Shown here: in pieces, positions 25,763 to 37,660 of the stretch
How the letters are laid out: each line of letters begins with the position of its first letter
How positions within the stretch are numbered: position 1 is the stretch's first letter
Assembly (NCBI RefSeq): GCF_900114155.1
Contig: NZ_FOSC01000011.1
Span: 1 to 64,000 of the forward strand
Source: Marinobacter persicus
GTDB taxonomy: Bacteria; Pseudomonadota; Gammaproteobacteria; Pseudomonadales; Oleiphilaceae
DNA: 64,000 bases
Direction: 5' to 3'
Notes under the pieces: generated by a model
Databases searched by the model: none
What the model was told of the DNA's origin: nothing
Seen by the model: only the letters and a program-made list of their open reading frames with translations
Made by a program: the position numbers and the translations under genes

Positions 25763-28582
25763 TCAGGCATAGGCGCGGGTTTCACCCGGGCCTTCCACGT
25801 TGGTTACGCAGCGGCCGCAAAGGTCGTCGTACTGCTCGTTCTGGCCGACGTCTTCACGGTGGTGCCAGCAGCGCTCACACTTGGGCTTGTCAGACGGTGT
25901 TACTTTCACCATCAGGCCTTCCAGACCGGTTTGCTCGGCGCCCCCGGCTTCGCTCACCGGCTTGACGGTGGCCTCGGAGGTGATCAGCACGAAGCGCAGC
26001 TCGTCGCCCAGGTGCTGGAGTTTTTCAGCCAGCTGGCCTTCGCAGTACAGCTCCACTTCGGCGGTCAGCGAGCCTTTGATTTCACCACGGCCACGGGCGT
26101 CTTCCAGGCATTTGTTGACGGCTTCTTTCACCGCAAAAATATCGCTCCAGTAGTCACGGCCCAGCTCGGAGTCCGCCGGCAGTTCGGTCAGGCCTTCGTA
26201 CCAGGTTTCATAGAACACGGTATCGCCGCGCTCGCCCGGCAGGTGCTGCCAGATTTCGTCGGCGGTGAAGCTCAGGATCGGCGCAATCCAGCGCACCAGG
26301 GCTTCGGCCACGTGGAACAGCGCGGTTTGCGCTGAACGCCGTGCCAGGCTGTCAGCCTGGGTGGTGTACTGGCGGTCCTTGATGATATCCAGGTAGAAAC
26401 CACCGAGGGTGGATTCACAGAAGTTGTACACTTTGTGGTAAATCCGCAGGAAGGCGTAGTTGCCGAAGTCCTCGTGAATTTCCTTCTGCAGCTGCAGGGC
26501 CTTGTCCACCATCCAGCGGTCCAGGGCGATCATGTCCTCCGGGGCCACCATGTGCTGTGCCGGGTCGAAGCCGGTCAGGTTGCTCAGCAAAAAGCGCGAA
26601 GTGTTGCGAATCCGGCGATAGCCGTCGGCGGTTTGCTTGAGAATGCCCTTGGACACGGTCATCTCGCCGCTGTAATCGGTGGCCGCCACCCACAGGCGCA
26701 GGATGTCGGCACCCAACTCGTTCATGACTTCCTGGGGCGCAATCACGTTGCCCTTGGACTTGGACATCTTGTGGCCCTGGCCATCCACGGTGAAGCCGTG
26801 GGTCAGTACCTGCTTGTAGGGCGCCACGCCGTTGATGGCAATGGATGTCTTCAGCGACGACTGGAACCAGCCGCGGTGCTGGTCGGAACCTTCCAGATAC
26901 AGGTCCGCCGGGAACTGGCCCAGCTCTTCGCGAACCCGCAGCACGGAGTCATGGGTCACGCCGGAGTCGAACCAGACATCCAGAGTGTCGGTCACTTTTT
27001 CATAGTCGTCGGCGTCCGCGCCCAGCAACTCACCCTGATCCAGTTCGTACCAGGCGTCGATGCCATCGGTTTCAATCACATCCGCGACTTTTTCGATCAG
27101 TTCTTGAGTGTTCGGGTGCAGGTCCTGGGTTTCCTTGTGCACGAACAGTGTGATGGGCACGCCCCAGGTACGCTGGCGTGAGACACACCAGTCCGGGCTC
27201 TGCTCAAACATGGCTTCAATGCGGTTCTGGCCCCAGGCCGGCACCCAGCGCACGCCCTTGATCGCTTCCAGGGCGTCGGCGCGCAGGTTGAGCTTGTCCA
27301 TGCTGATGAACCACTGTGGCGTGGCCCGGTAGATCAGCGGGGTCTTGGTGCGCCAGCAATGCGGGTAGCTGTGGCGGAATTTTTCCGAGCGAACCAGCTT
27401 GCCCTCACGCTCCAGCGCGGCGCACACTGGCTCATCGGCCTTGTACACGTGCACACCGGCAAATTCTTCCGCCGCCTCGGTGTAGGTACCATCGGCCTTC
27501 ACCAGGTTCAGGGTATCGATGCCGTATTCCTTGCCCACCTCGAAATCTTCCAAACCATGGTCCGGGGCGGTGTGAACGGCACCGGTACCGGCGTCCAGGG
27601 ACACGTGCTCGCCCAGGATCAGCGGCACCTGCTTGTCGTAGATCGGGTGATGCAGCGGCTGCTTCTCCAGCGCCGCGCCGGCGACGTTGGCCAGCACCTT
27701 GTAGTCTTCCACACCCCAGCGCGCCATGATGCCTTCGACCATGTCCGTGGCCAGGATCAGACGTTCCGGACCATTGCCGGTATCCACCTGCACCAGCGCG
27801 TATTCCAGGTCGGCACCGATGGACACCGCCTGGTTGGCAGGGATGGTCCATGGGGTGGTGGTCCAGATCACTACGGAAACATCGCCCTCACCTTCGTTGG
27901 TGCCGAAGGCCTTGAGCACATCCTCCGGGTTTACAGCGGTGAAGCGCACATCAATCTGGGTGGAGGTCTTGTCCTGGTACTCCACTTCGGCCTCTGCCAG
28001 TGCGGACTGACCCACCACACTCCAGTAGACCGGCTTGTATCCACGCACCAGGTGGCCCTTCTCAACAATCTTGCCCAGCGCCCGGACAATGCCCGCTTCC
28101 ACTTTTGGGTCCATGGTCAGGTAAGGCTTGTCCCACTCACCCATCACGCCCAAGCGAATGAAATCGGCTTTCTGACCTTCAATCTGTTTGGCGGCGTAAT
28201 CGCGGCAGGCCTGGCGGAAGGTTTTGTAGTCCACCTTCTGGCCGGCCTTGCCGATGTCCTGCTCCACCTTGTGTTCGATGGGCAGACCATGGCAGTCCCA
28301 ACCCGGCACGTAGGGCGCGTCGTAACCCATGAAACCACGGGATTTGACGATCATGTCCTTGATGATCTTGTTGACCGCATGCCCGATGTGAATGCTGCCG
28401 TTGGCGTAGGGAGGGCCATCGTGCAGGATGAACTTGTCACGGCCTTCACGCTGCTTGCGCAGGTTGCCGTACACGTCGAGATCCTGCCAGCGCTTGAGCA
28501 TGTCTGGCTCGCGCTTGGCCAGGTTACCGCGCATGGGGAAGGCGGTTTCCGGCAGATTCAGGGTATGCTTGTAGTCGCTCAT
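25763..28582 (-). CDS. ileS: isoleucyl-tRNA synthetase
   Basis: Charges tRNA-Ile. 939 residues, class I synthetase: the HIGH motif appears as SIHIGHA near residue 66, an editing domain follows, the KMSKS motif is intact ([10 protein letters not shown]), and a C-terminal zinc finger has CERCW and CGRC. This is the bacterial, zinc-containing type. It lies 29 bases after ribF and touches lspA. Confidence 0.98.
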   Translation of the reverse strand: MSDYKHTLNLPETAFPMRGNLAKREPDMLKRWQDLDVYGNLRKQREGRDKFILHDGPPYANGSIHIGHAVNKIIKDMIVKSRGFMGYDAPYVPGWDCHGLPIEHKVEQDIGKAGQKVDYKTFRQACRDYAAKQIEGQKADFIRLGVMGEWDKPYLTMDPKVEAGIVRALGKIVEKGHLVRGYKPVYWSVVGQSALAEAEVEYQDKTSTQIDVRFTAVNPEDVLKAFGTNEGEGDVSVVIWTTTPWTIPANQAVSIGADLEYALVQVDTGNGPERLILATDMVEGIMARWGVEDYKVLANVAGAALEKQPLHHPIYDKQVPLILGEHVSLDAGTGAVHTAPDHGLEDFEVGKEYGIDTLNLVKADGTYTEAAEEFAGVHVYKADEPVCAALEREGKLVRSEKFRHSYPHCWRTKTPLIYRATPQWFISMDKLNLRADALEAIKGVRWVPAWGQNRIEAMFEQSPDWCVSRQRTWGVPITLFVHKETQDLHPNTQELIEKVADVIETDGIDAWYELDQGELLGADADDYEKVTDTLDVWFDSGVTHDSVLRVREELGQFPADLYLEGSDQHRGWFQSSLKTSIAINGVAPYKQVLTHGFTVDGQGHKMSKSKGNVIAPQEVMNELGADILRLWVAATDYSGEMTVSKGILKQTADGYRRIRNTSRFLLSNLTGFDPAQHMVAPEDMIALDRWMVDKALQLQKEIHEDFGNYAFLRIYHKVYNFCESTLGGFYLDIIKDRQYTTQADSLARRSAQTALFHVAEALVRWIAPILSFTADEIWQHLPGERGDTVFYETWYEGLTELPADSELGRDYWSDIFAVKEAVNKCLEDARGRGEIKGSLTAEVELYCEGQLAEKLQHLGDELRFVLITSEATVKPVSEAGGAEQTGLEGLMVKVTPSDKPKCERCWHHREDVGQNEQYDDLCGRCVTNVEGPGETRAYA

Positions 28583-28611
28583 GTCTGTGTGCGCACTCTT
28601 TGGTTGGTCAG

Positions 28612-29580
28612 TTAGATAGTTTCATCGGCTGGGTGGTTGGCCAGCCAGGCCCGGGCCTGCTCGAAATCCCGGGCGATCTGTTGGCGCAGATCGTCAACAG
28701 AGTCGAATTTCACTTCATCCCGCAGGCCATGGCGGAATATGACGTCCAGATGCTGGCCATAAAGTGTGCCAGTAAAGTCAAACAGGTGCACTTCCAGCGA
28801 AGGCCGCTTGCCATCCACCGTCGGCCGCAGGCCAATATTGGCCACGCCATCAAGATGCTCGCCGGTATCGGTGATCGCCCGAACCACATAGACGCCCCGC
28901 AAGGCTGGCATCCGGTGCAGCAGAATATTGGCGGTGGGCGCACCCAGTTGGCGGCCCAGTTGGCGGCCATAAACCACCCGGCCATGAATGCGGTAAGGAT
29001 GGCCGAGCAAACGCTGCGCCTGATCCAGTCCGTTCACATTCAGGGCATCACGAACCCGGGTACTGCTGACCCGCCGGCCGTCCAGGCTGACCGTCAGAGT
29101 GTTTTCTACGGTAAAGCCGCGCTCTGCACCCACCTGCTCCAGCAAATTGAAATCCCCGCCCCGGTCACAGCCGAAGCGAAAATCATCGCCCACCACCAGG
29201 TGACGTACGCCCAGGCCCTCAAGCAGAACGTCCTCAATAAAGCCCATGGCTGAATAACTGCGAAAGCGCTCACCGAAACGGATACACAGCACCACATCCA
29301 CGCCTTCGGCCAGCAGGGCTTCGAATTTCTGGCGAAACGGCATGAGCCTTGGTGGTGCCTCACTGCCCTGGAAGTATTCCCTGGGCTGGGGCTCAAAGAT
29401 CATCACCACCGATGGCACACCCAGTTCGCGGGCTTTTTCTTTCACCTGTCCGATAATGGTCTTGTGGCCCAGATGTACGCCATCAAAGTTGCCGATGGTG
29501 GCCACACAGCCGTGAGCCAGCGGCGAATCTGCCCGCCCGGACAGTCGCTTCAGATTGGTCAGGCCTCGAATCAAGCGCAT
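28612..29580 (-). CDS. ribF: bifunctional riboflavin kinase/FAD synthetase
   Basis: Converts riboflavin to FMN and FMN to FAD. The N-terminal FMN adenylyltransferase domain shows [13 protein letters not shown] and [15 protein letters not shown], and the C-terminal kinase domain shows [23 protein letters not shown] and [10 protein letters not shown]. 322 residues. It sits between murJ and ileS, an order conserved in gammaproteobacteria, and uses riboflavin made by the rib genes at 41598-44372. Confidence 0.96.
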   Translation of the reverse strand: MRLIRGLTNLKRLSGRADSPLAHGCVATIGNFDGVHLGHKTIIGQVKEKARELGVPSVVMIFEPQPREYFQGSEAPPRLMPFRQKFEALLAEGVDVVLCIRFGERFRSYSAMGFIEDVLLEGLGVRHLVVGDDFRFGCDRGGDFNLLEQVGAERGFTVENTLTVSLDGRRVSSTRVRDALNVNGLDQAQRLLGHPYRIHGRVVYGRQLGRQLGAPTANILLHRMPALRGVYVVRAITDTGEHLDGVANIGLRPTVDGKRPSLEVHLFDFTGTLYGQHLDVIFRHGLRDEVKFDSVDDLRQQIARDFEQARAWLANHPADETI

Positions 29581-29693
29581 TTACCGCGAACCTTCCGTTG
29601 CCAACTGGCTTTGGCGCACGGGCAAACACCCGGCGCTGGTGAGAAAACGCGCGATTATACCCCAGGAGCGGGGTGGGTAGAAATCAGGCACCA

Positions 29694-31301
29694 CTACTTC
29701 TGCCGGAACTGACGTACCCGAACCCCCACCACGGCCAGCGCCAGGAAATACGCCAGCACACCGGCGACCACCAATACAGACATTTCAGCGGCCCGTTGCC
29801 AGCCGCCCAAAGCCAGCCATTCGGCAACCGGCACGTTCAGCCAGAGCACCACGGCAGCCAGCGCCCCATTGGCCGCTGCTAGCTGCAACAGGAATTTCGG
29901 CCAGCCGGGCTGGCTTTGCCAGGCCCCTTCCTTGCGAAGGCCACGCCAGAGCAGATAGCCGTTCAACCAGGCCGACAGGGAGGTTGCCAGCGCCAACCCG
30001 GCGTGGGCCAGGGGGACAATCAGGGCAAGGTTAAACGCCATGTTGGCGACCATGGCAATCACGCCGATTTTTACCGGAGTTCTGGTATCTTCCCGGGCGA
30101 AGAAACCGGGCGCCAGCACCTTGATCAGCATGAACGCCAGTAAGCCGGCGGAATAGGCCCGCAGGCTCTGCGCCGACATGGCCACATCCCGGTCGGTCAC
30201 CTCGCCATAATGGAACAGCGTGGCAATCAGGGGTTCAGCCAGCAGTGCCAGCGCGAGCGCGGCGGGCACGCCTATCAACAACACCGCGCGCACCGCCCAG
30301 TCCAGCGTAGCGGCAAACTGGTCCGCCGAGGCAGCGGCGTGCTTGCGGGACAAACTGGGCAAAATCACCGTGGCTATGGCAATACCAAACACGCCCAACG
30401 GCAACTCCGACAAACGGTCGGAATAATACAGCCAGGAGACGCTGCCGGTTTGCAGGAACGACGCCAGCACGGTATCCAGCAGCAGGTTGATCTGGCTCAC
30501 CGACACTCCGAACAGGGCCGGCGCCATGAGTTTGAGAATGCGACTGACACCCTCGTGGCGATAATCCACCCGCGGGCGTGGCAACAAGCCCAGGCGCATC
30601 AGAAACGGTAACTGGAAGAACAGCTGCAGTGCGCCTGCAATCAGCACGCCCCAGGCCAGCGCCATGACCGGCTCCTGCATCAGCGGGGTAAGGAAAACGG
30701 CCGCGGCAATCATGGACAGGTTCAGCAAAACCGGCGTGAAGGCCGGCACCGCAAAGCGGTCATAGCTATTCAAAATGCCGCCGGCAAAGGCGGTCAGGGA
30801 AATCAGCAACAGGTACGGGAAGGTAATCCGCAGCATGTCGCTGGTCAGGGCGAATTTGACGTCATTGTCCAGGAACCCCGGGGCAAAGACCGCCGTCAAT
30901 ACCGGAGATCCCAGCATCGCGACCAGGGTCACCGCCAGCAGCACCAGGCCAAGCGACCCCGCCACCGCATCCACCAGGCGCTTTACTTCCGAGATGTCCT
31001 GTTTCTCCCGATAGGACGACAACACCGGCACAAAAGCCTGAGAGAATGCCCCCTCGGCAAACAGCCGGCGCAGAAAGTTGGGAATCTTGAAGGCGACAAA
31101 AAACGCGTCCGCTCCGGCACCCGCGCCGAAATAACGGGCGATTACCATGTCCCGCACCAGGCCCAGCACCCGGGAAAGCATGGTCATCACCCCTACCAGA
31201 CCGGAGGACCGCAATAACCCCGGGGCCCTGGGTGGCTCTTTGCTGACCGGTGTATTACCGGACGATTCAGGCTTCACAGGTGGCTGTGGTTCGGATGGCA
31301 T
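29694..31301 (-). CDS. murJ: lipid II flippase MurJ
   Basis: Flips the peptidoglycan precursor lipid II across the inner membrane. 535 residues of mostly hydrophobic sequence, consistent with 14 membrane helices of the MOP/MviN fold. The first helix region reads LVGVMTMLSRVLGLVRDMVIARYFGAGAGADAFFVAFKIPNFLRRLFAEGAF, typical of MurJ with its essential arginines. A proline-rich N-terminal extension of about 30 residues is unusual but not alarming. First gene of its run, divergent from rpsT. Confidence 0.96.
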   Translation of the reverse strand: MPSEPQPPVKPESSGNTPVSKEPPRAPGLLRSSGLVGVMTMLSRVLGLVRDMVIARYFGAGAGADAFFVAFKIPNFLRRLFAEGAFSQAFVPVLSSYREKQDISEVKRLVDAVAGSLGLVLLAVTLVAMLGSPVLTAVFAPGFLDNDVKFALTSDMLRITFPYLLLISLTAFAGGILNSYDRFAVPAFTPVLLNLSMIAAAVFLTPLMQEPVMALAWGVLIAGALQLFFQLPFLMRLGLLPRPRVDYRHEGVSRILKLMAPALFGVSVSQINLLLDTVLASFLQTGSVSWLYYSDRLSELPLGVFGIAIATVILPSLSRKHAAASADQFAATLDWAVRAVLLIGVPAALALALLAEPLIATLFHYGEVTDRDVAMSAQSLRAYSAGLLAFMLIKVLAPGFFAREDTRTPVKIGVIAMVANMAFNLALIVPLAHAGLALATSLSAWLNGYLLWRGLRKEGAWQSQPGWPKFLLQLAAANGALAAVVLWLNVPVAEWLALGGWQRAAEMSVLVVAGVLAYFLALAVVGVRVRQFRQK

Positions 31302-31461
31302 GGGTCAGTATCCGGGCATCAGGGTCAAAAACAGAAGTTAAGCCGGCAAGGCATTTCGGTAATCCACATAACGGCGCAAACCCCATGGAATCACACCAGC
31401 TCATGGGTTGCGGGAGTGTACCACAAGCCCTGAGCACACCCGCATTCAACCGCCATGGATC

Positions 31462-31490
31462 TTGACATTACATGAGTTGGGCGGCATAGT
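31462..31490 (+). promoter_or_regulatory. rpsT promoter (sigma-70)
   Basis: TTGACA (31462-31467), 17-base spacer, CATAGT (31485-31490), about 92 bases before the rpsT start. The perfect -35 and optimal spacing make this the best promoter candidate in the region. Confidence 0.6.
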
Positions 31491-31581
31491 TCCGCGTCAT
31501 TTATATCGACGCGCTGTTTTTGGCGCGCCCGCGATCTAAACAGTTTCAGTTTTTCTAGCAACGAATTTCAGGAGTTTTACG

Positions 31582-31842
31582 GTGGCAAATACCCCGCAAG
31601 CCAAAAAGCGCGCTCGTCAGAACGAGGTTAACCGCAAGCACAACGCCAGCCTGCGTTCCATGGCCCGCACCTACATCAAGAAGGTCGAAGCCAAAATCAA
31701 CGCCGGCAATGCCGAAGAAGCCAAAGCTGCGCTGCAGGAAGCCCAGCCGATCATGGACAGCATGGTCAACAAAGGCATCTTCACCAAGAACAAGGTTGCT
31801 CGTACCAAGAGCCGCCTGAACGCCCGGATCAAGGCTCTGTAA
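31582..31842 (+). CDS. rpsT: 30S ribosomal protein S20
   Basis: 86 residues, Lys/Arg- and Ala-rich helical protein that binds 16S rRNA (ANTPQAKKRARQNEVNRKHNAS at the start). The start codon is GTG, preceded by CAGGAG; a non-ATG start is also known for rpsT in E. coli, where it takes part in autoregulation. Followed by a strong terminator. Divergent from murJ, as in Pseudomonas. Confidence 0.97.
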   Translation: MANTPQAKKRARQNEVNRKHNASLRSMARTYIKKVEAKINAGNAEEAKAALQEAQPIMDSMVNKGIFTKNKVARTKSRLNARIKAL

Positions 31843-31861
31843 CAACCCTGCATCCGAGTAT

Positions 31862-31891
31862 AAAAAAACCGGCTTTCGAGCCGGTTTTTTT
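31862..31891. terminator. bidirectional terminator between rpsT and proB
   Basis: Perfect stem AAAAAAACCGGCT / AGCCGGTTTTTTT closed by a TTCG tetraloop. A and T runs on both sides let it work for rpsT on the plus strand and proB on the minus strand. Confidence 0.92.
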
Positions 31892-31918
31892 GTATCTGGA
31901 AATCAATAGAACGACCCG

Positions 31919-33043
31919 CTACACAATCACCAGATTATCCCGATGAATCATTTCCTCATCGGACACATACCCCAGCACCTCGGTAATCCGGCTACTGGCA
32001 TGCCCCAGAATGGCCCGGGCTTCGCTGGCATCGTAGTTCACCAGGCCTCGTGCCACTTCCCGGCCGCTTTCATCCACGCAAGATACCATCTCGCCCCGGC
32101 GGAACTGGCCAGCCACGGCTTTTACGCCTACCGGCAGCAGACTGCGCCCACCGAGGCAGATACCCTTAACGGCGCCAGCGTCCAAAGTCAGCCGGCCACG
32201 GGTCTGCAGGTGGCCCGCTATCCATTGTTTGCGGGCGGCTACCCGGCCCTGCTCCGGCAGCAACAGAGTACCAATCACATCGCCCTGGCGCAGGCGAGTG
32301 ATCACATGCTCAATGCGTCCACCCACAATCACCGTGAAAGCCCCGGAACGGGCCGCCAATCGGGAGGCCCTTAACTTCGTGACCATGCCACCGCGCCCGA
32401 GAGCACCGGCACCGCCACCGGCCATGGCATCCAGGGCCGGATCGCTGGCCCGGCTTTCGGTCACCAATGTGGCATCGGCGTTTTTGCGGGGATCCTTATC
32501 GAACAGACCGACCTGGTCGGTGAGGATGATCAGTCCGTCTGCATCTACCAGATTGGTCACCAGAGCGCCCAGGGTGTCGTTGTCACCGAAGCGGATTTCA
32601 TCGGTCACCACTGTGTCATTCTCGTTCACAATGGGAATCACGCCCACGTCCAGCAAGGCACGCAGGGTACTGCGGCCATTGAGGTAGCGCTTGCGGTCAG
32701 ACAGGTCATCGTGAGTCAGGAGGATCTGGGCGGTGTGGATATCATGGCGCTTGAACTGCGCCTCCCAGGTTTGCACCAACCCCATCTGCCCGACAGCCGC
32801 GGCCGCCTGCAGCTCGTGCAACTGATCCGGGCGCTGATGCCAGCCCAGCCGGCTCATACCCACCGCCACCGCGCCGGAAGAAACAATGACGATCTCCACG
32901 CCATCGTCCACCAGTTCGGCGATCTGATCCACCCAGAGGCCCAGCGCAGCCTCGTCCAGCCCCTTGCCATCATTGGTCAGCAAGGCGCTTCCGATTTTGA
33001 TCACCAGGCGGCGGGCCTGGCGCAACTGGGCTCGTTCAGTCAT
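31919..33043 (-). CDS. proB: glutamate 5-kinase
   Basis: First step of proline synthesis, phosphorylating glutamate. The amino-acid kinase domain carries [32 protein letters not shown] and [20 protein letters not shown]; a C-terminal PUA domain (about 280-370) is present, as in the long enzymes. I take ATG 33043; an in-frame TTG at 33055 is too close to its upstream GGAG. It follows obgE by 29 bases, the Pseudomonas order. Confidence 0.95.
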   Translation of the reverse strand: MTERAQLRQARRLVIKIGSALLTNDGKGLDEAALGLWVDQIAELVDDGVEIVIVSSGAVAVGMSRLGWHQRPDQLHELQAAAAVGQMGLVQTWEAQFKRHDIHTAQILLTHDDLSDRKRYLNGRSTLRALLDVGVIPIVNENDTVVTDEIRFGDNDTLGALVTNLVDADGLIILTDQVGLFDKDPRKNADATLVTESRASDPALDAMAGGGAGALGRGGMVTKLRASRLAARSGAFTVIVGGRIEHVITRLRQGDVIGTLLLPEQGRVAARKQWIAGHLQTRGRLTLDAGAVKGICLGGRSLLPVGVKAVAGQFRRGEMVSCVDESGREVARGLVNYDASEARAILGHASSRITEVLGYVSDEEMIHRDNLVIV

Positions 33044-33072
33044 GGTGGCGCTCAAATCTCCGGGGCCGGGGG

Positions 33073-34353
<1,281 letters not shown>

Positions 34354-34415
34354 TTACCCGAGTTTATCAGGCCGCGCACACCATCCCAGGTTCGAAGAAC
34401 CGGATCGCCGGAGGC

Positions 34416-34676
34416 TTACGCCGCCGGAACGATGCTTACAAACTTGCGGTTCTGCGGGCCTTTGGTTTCGAACTTCACCTGACCGGCCGCTTTCGCGAAC
34501 AGGGTGTGGTCCTTGCCCAGGCCTACGTTGGAACCCGCGTGGAAACGAGTGCCACGCTGACGAATGATGATGCTGCCTGCAGAAACAGACTCGCCGCCAT
34601 AGCGCTTCACACCAAGTCGTTTCGACTCGGAATCGCGACCGTTACGGGTACTACCTGCTGCCTTTTTATGAGCCAT
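34416..34676 (-). CDS. rpmA: 50S ribosomal protein L27
   Basis: 86 residues, starting [28 protein letters not shown], the conserved L27 N-terminus that reaches the peptidyl transferase centre. There is no N-terminal cleavable extension of the Firmicutes type. It lies 35 bases after rplU. Confidence 0.98.
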   Translation of the reverse strand: MAHKKAAGSTRNGRDSESKRLGVKRYGGESVSAGSIIIRQRGTRFHAGSNVGLGKDHTLFAKAAGQVKFETKGPQNRKFVSIVPAA

Positions 34677-34711
34677 TACCAGCCTCCTCTATTAGGGGGT
34701 TATTCCCGGGC

Positions 34712-35023
34712 TTAGCCCTGGATACCCGTGATCTTGACTTCAGTGAACCACTGACGGTGGCCCTGACGCTTCATGGAATGCTTCCGACGACGGAACTTGA
34801 TGATCTGAACCTTGTCGTGACGACCGTGGTTAACCACCTCAGCAGTTACCTTGGCGCCGTCAACAGCCGGAGCGCCAACTTTCACGTTGTCGCCGTCGGC
34901 TACCAGCAGAACACGATCAAACTCAACGGTGCCGCCGGTTTCAACTTCCAGCTTTTCCAGCTTCAGAGTTTCGCCTTCTTTTACACGGTGCTGCTTACCA
35001 CCGCTAACAATTACTGCGTACAT
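34712..35023 (-). CDS. rplU: 50S ribosomal protein L21
   Basis: 103 residues; [25 protein letters not shown] and the C-terminal [23 protein letters not shown] are characteristic of L21. First gene of rplU-rpmA, with a sigma-70 promoter about 110 bases upstream. Confidence 0.98.
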   Translation of the reverse strand: MYAVIVSGGKQHRVKEGETLKLEKLEVETGGTVEFDRVLLVADGDNVKVGAPAVDGAKVTAEVVNHGRHDKVQIIKFRRRKHSMKRQGHRQWFTEVKITGIQG

Positions 35024-35133
35024 TCAATAGTCTCCGCGATTGACCCATCCCTGCTCTTATCCACCTGGTTCTAAGGGAAGCGCTTCGGCAACCCTATAGC
35101 AGGGAGCGCAGGTTGGGATGAGTTGGGCGCGTG

Positions 35134-35162
35134 ATTGTACGAGAACCGGCCAGCCAATACAA
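35134..35162 (-). promoter_or_regulatory. rplU promoter candidate
   Basis: TTGTAT (complement of 35157-35162), 17-base spacer, TACAAT (complement of 35134-35139). The -10 is strong and the spacing ideal. It is back to back with the ispB promoter. Confidence 0.6.
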
Positions 35163-35180
35163 GCCAACAGGCCGTGTAAG

Positions 35181-35209
35181 TTGACAGGGTAGGCGCCAAT
35201 ACCTAGCAT
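35181..35209 (+). promoter_or_regulatory. ispB promoter
   Basis: TTGACA (35181-35186), 17-base spacer, TAGCAT (35204-35209), with the ATG at 35266 some 57 bases later. Confidence 0.65.
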
Positions 35210-35265
35210 TGCCGCGACCTGCCTAAAAACTCAACGAAAACACCAGCAAGGGATCTACCAGCCCG

Positions 35266-36234
35266 ATGACAACCAAGCGCATTTACGACACCGTGGCCAC
35301 CGACTTCAGCCGCGTGAATGATCTGATTATTCAGAGGCTTGCCTCGGATGTCCCGCTGGTGGAGAAGATTGCGCAATACATCATCGAAAGCGGCGGCAAA
35401 CGCCTGCGCCCCCTGCTGGTACTGCTTTCCAGCCAGGCGGCCGGCTATAAGGCCGACGACCACCTGAAACTGGCCGCCGTGATCGAATTCCTTCACACCG
35501 CCACACTCCTGCACGACGATGTGGTAGACACCTCGGACATGCGACGTGGCCGTAGCACCGCCAATGCAAAATGGGGCAACGCGCCCAGCGTGCTGGTAGG
35601 TGATTTCCTCTACGCCCGGGCATTTGAAATGATGGTGGAACTGCAGAGCCTGCCGATCATGAACGTGCTGTCCCGCGCCACGGCGGTGATTGCCGAGGGC
35701 GAGGTCATGCAACTGATGAACGTAAAGAACCCGGACCTGACCGAAGAGCAGTACATGGAGGTGATTCACAACAAAACCGCCATGCTGTTCGAAGCCGCTT
35801 CCCACACTGGCGCCCAGCTGGCCGGCGCTGCGGAAGAACAGGAAGTCGCCTTGCGGGATTACGGCAAACACCTGGGCATGGCCTTCCAACTGGTGGATGA
35901 CGTGCTGGATTACCAGGGCGATGCCGAAACCATGGGCAAGAATGTGGGCGACGACCTGGCCGAGGGTAAAACCACCCTGCCGCTGATTTATGCCATGGAC
36001 AATGTGGATGAAGAAAGCCGCCTGCTGATTCGCCAGGCCATTCGCAAGGGTGGACTGGATGATTTGCCCAAAGTGCTGGAAACCGTACGCCAGTCTGGCG
36101 CTATCGAATACACCATGGACAAGGCGAAGGAGCAAGCCCGGATTGCCCGGGAGCTTCTGACCTGCCTGCCGGAATCGGCTCACAAGGAAGCACTGGAGCT
36201 GCTTACTGAAGTCGCTGTCGCCCGCGTGAGTTAA
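35266..36234 (+). CDS. ispB: polyprenyl (octaprenyl) diphosphate synthase
   Basis: Chain-elongating prenyltransferase supplying the ubiquinone side chain. 322 residues with both aspartate-rich metal motifs, LLHDDVVDTSDMRRG and QLVDDVLDYQGD, and the GGKRLRP motif near residue 45. Chain length (C40 or C45) cannot be read with certainty; octaprenyl is assigned by similarity. Divergent from rplU, as in Pseudomonas. Hairpin element C begins 15 bases after its stop. Confidence 0.94.
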   Translation: MTTKRIYDTVATDFSRVNDLIIQRLASDVPLVEKIAQYIIESGGKRLRPLLVLLSSQAAGYKADDHLKLAAVIEFLHTATLLHDDVVDTSDMRRGRSTANAKWGNAPSVLVGDFLYARAFEMMVELQSLPIMNVLSRATAVIAEGEVMQLMNVKNPDLTEEQYMEVIHNKTAMLFEAASHTGAQLAGAAEEQEVALRDYGKHLGMAFQLVDDVLDYQGDAETMGKNVGDDLAEGKTTLPLIYAMDNVDEESRLLIRQAIRKGGLDDLPKVLETVRQSGAIEYTMDKAKEQARIARELLTCLPESAHKEALELLTEVAVARVS

Positions 36235-36249
36235 CTCCCTAAGCTTGAC

Positions 36250-36362
36250 GCACGCGGTCGGGTAGGCTCTCCCAAAACCGTGCGGAGCCATGGATGGCGG
36301 AGCTCGAGCGGGACAGGGACGTCTTTACAGCGTGTTTTGGGAGAGCCTACCCGACCGCGTGC
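36250..36362. repeat. long double-hairpin element, copy C
   Basis: A perfect 29-bp inverted repeat (36250-36278 with 36334-36362) surrounds a 55-base core in the opposite orientation to copies A and B. On the minus strand the core has GAC-GTCCCT-GTC and GCCA-TCCA-TGGC hairpins. It fills the gap between two convergent genes, with 15 bases to the stop on each side, as expected of a bidirectional terminator, but it lacks T-runs next to the stem. Confidence 0.88.
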
Positions 36363-36377
36363 CTGCACCTCACCGAT

Positions 36378-37364
36378 CTAACCCACACTTTCACGCCCAT
36401 GCGGCAAACTAAAATCCAGCTCTGGCCCCACCGGCACAATCTGCGTCGGGTTAATAGTGCGCTGGCTCACGTAGTAATGGCGCTTGATCTGGCCAATATC
36501 CACCGTTTCCGCCACACCCGGCACCTGATACAACTCCCTCAAATAACCCGACAGGTTTGGATAATCCCGAATCTGCTGCCGGTTGCATTTGAAATGGCTG
36601 TAGTACACCGCATCAAAACGAATCAGGGTGGTGAACAAACGCCAGTCCGCCTCCGTCAATCGGCTTCCTGTTAAATAGCGCCGCTCGGCCAGAACCTCTT
36701 CCAGCCAGTCCAGTGAATCAAACAGCTCGTTATACGCCTGCTCATACTTGTCCTGGGCAGTGGCAAAACCGGCCTTGTACACACCATTGTTGACCGTGTG
36801 GTACACCCGCTCGTTGATCGCTTCAATCTCAGCCCGCACGGCCTCGGGGTAGAAATCCAGATCCGCGTTCACGCCATCCAGCTCATTAAACGCCGAATTG
36901 AACATGCGAATGATATCGGCGGATTCATTGCTGACGATGGTTTCCTGCTGCTTGTCCCACAATACAGGAACGGTTACCCGCCCTGAATAATCTGGCGCCG
37001 CGCGGGTGTATATCTGATGCATGAACTCCGAATTGTAGAGATGGTCGCGGTGCCGGTCATCCTGGGGCCGGAATTCCCAACCATTTTCCACCATATCCGG
37101 GTGCACCACGGAGACACCAATGTGCGGCTCCAGCCCTTTCAGTTTCCGGAAAATCAACGTTCTGTGGGCCCAGGGGCAGGCCATGGACACATAAAGGTGA
37201 TAGCGACCACTTTCAGCCTTGAAGCCACCCTTACCATCCGGCCCGGCTGAGCCGTCTGCCGTCACCCAGTTACGAAACCGGGCCGCCTCACGCTCGAACT
37301 TACCGCCGGTTTTGTCGGTGTCGTACCACTGATCGACCCACTTTCCGTCTACTAGTAAACCCAT
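36378..37364 (-). CDS. glutathionyl-hydroquinone reductase (xi-class glutathione transferase)
   Basis: 328 residues, YqjG/EcM4-type. The active-site motif is YVSMACPWAHRTLIFRK, with the catalytic cysteine that resolves glutathionyl-hydroquinones, and the C-terminal helical domain has the family's conserved tyrosines and ADWRLFTTLIRFDAVYY. I start at ATG 37364 (MGLLVDGKWVDQWYDTDKTGG), preceded by AGGAG; the open frame runs to 37643 only because it crosses a repetitive region. Likely cytosolic detoxification or quinone recycling. Divergent from a LysR gene, which may regulate it. Confidence 0.92.
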   Translation of the reverse strand: MGLLVDGKWVDQWYDTDKTGGKFEREAARFRNWVTADGSAGPDGKGGFKAESGRYHLYVSMACPWAHRTLIFRKLKGLEPHIGVSVVHPDMVENGWEFRPQDDRHRDHLYNSEFMHQIYTRAAPDYSGRVTVPVLWDKQQETIVSNESADIIRMFNSAFNELDGVNADLDFYPEAVRAEIEAINERVYHTVNNGVYKAGFATAQDKYEQAYNELFDSLDWLEEVLAERRYLTGSRLTEADWRLFTTLIRFDAVYYSHFKCNRQQIRDYPNLSGYLRELYQVPGVAETVDIGQIKRHYYVSQRTINPTQIVPVGPELDFSLPHGRESVG

Positions 37365-37374
37365 GAAAGACTCC

Positions 37375-37578
37375 TTTTTTAGCCACAGCCCCCACGGAAG
37401 AACACGGAAAGAAAAATGAAAAGATTTTTTAGCCACTAAATCCACGAAAAAACACGAAAGTAAAAAACAAAGATCTTTATTTTTTATACTGTTGGTCTTT
37501 TTCGTGTTCTTTCGTGGATTTCGTGGCAAAACGTCTTTGTCTTTGCTCTTTTCCGTGGGTTCCGTGGCAAATAAATGC
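37375..37578. repeat. nested inverted repeat in the GST/LysR divergent region
   Basis: Two related units, each of the form TTTTTTAGCCAC...CCACG(G)AA..AACACG(G)AAAG, lie in tandem at about 37375-37414 and 37425-37465. Their imperfect inverted copies follow in mirror order at about 37494-37530 and 37546-37575 (for example CGTGTTCTTTCGTGGATTTC). The whole makes a nested cruciform about 200 bases long. It covers the upstream regions of both divergent genes. I see no transposase; it looks like a small non-autonomous or REP-like repeat. Confidence 0.75.
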
Positions 37579-37660
37579 TTTACCTTGGGGGACAGGCTAC
37601 CCCCTGCCCTGCTAGGCTCATAGCAAGCATTTCTGGCAAACAACTTCAGATTATTCGAAC

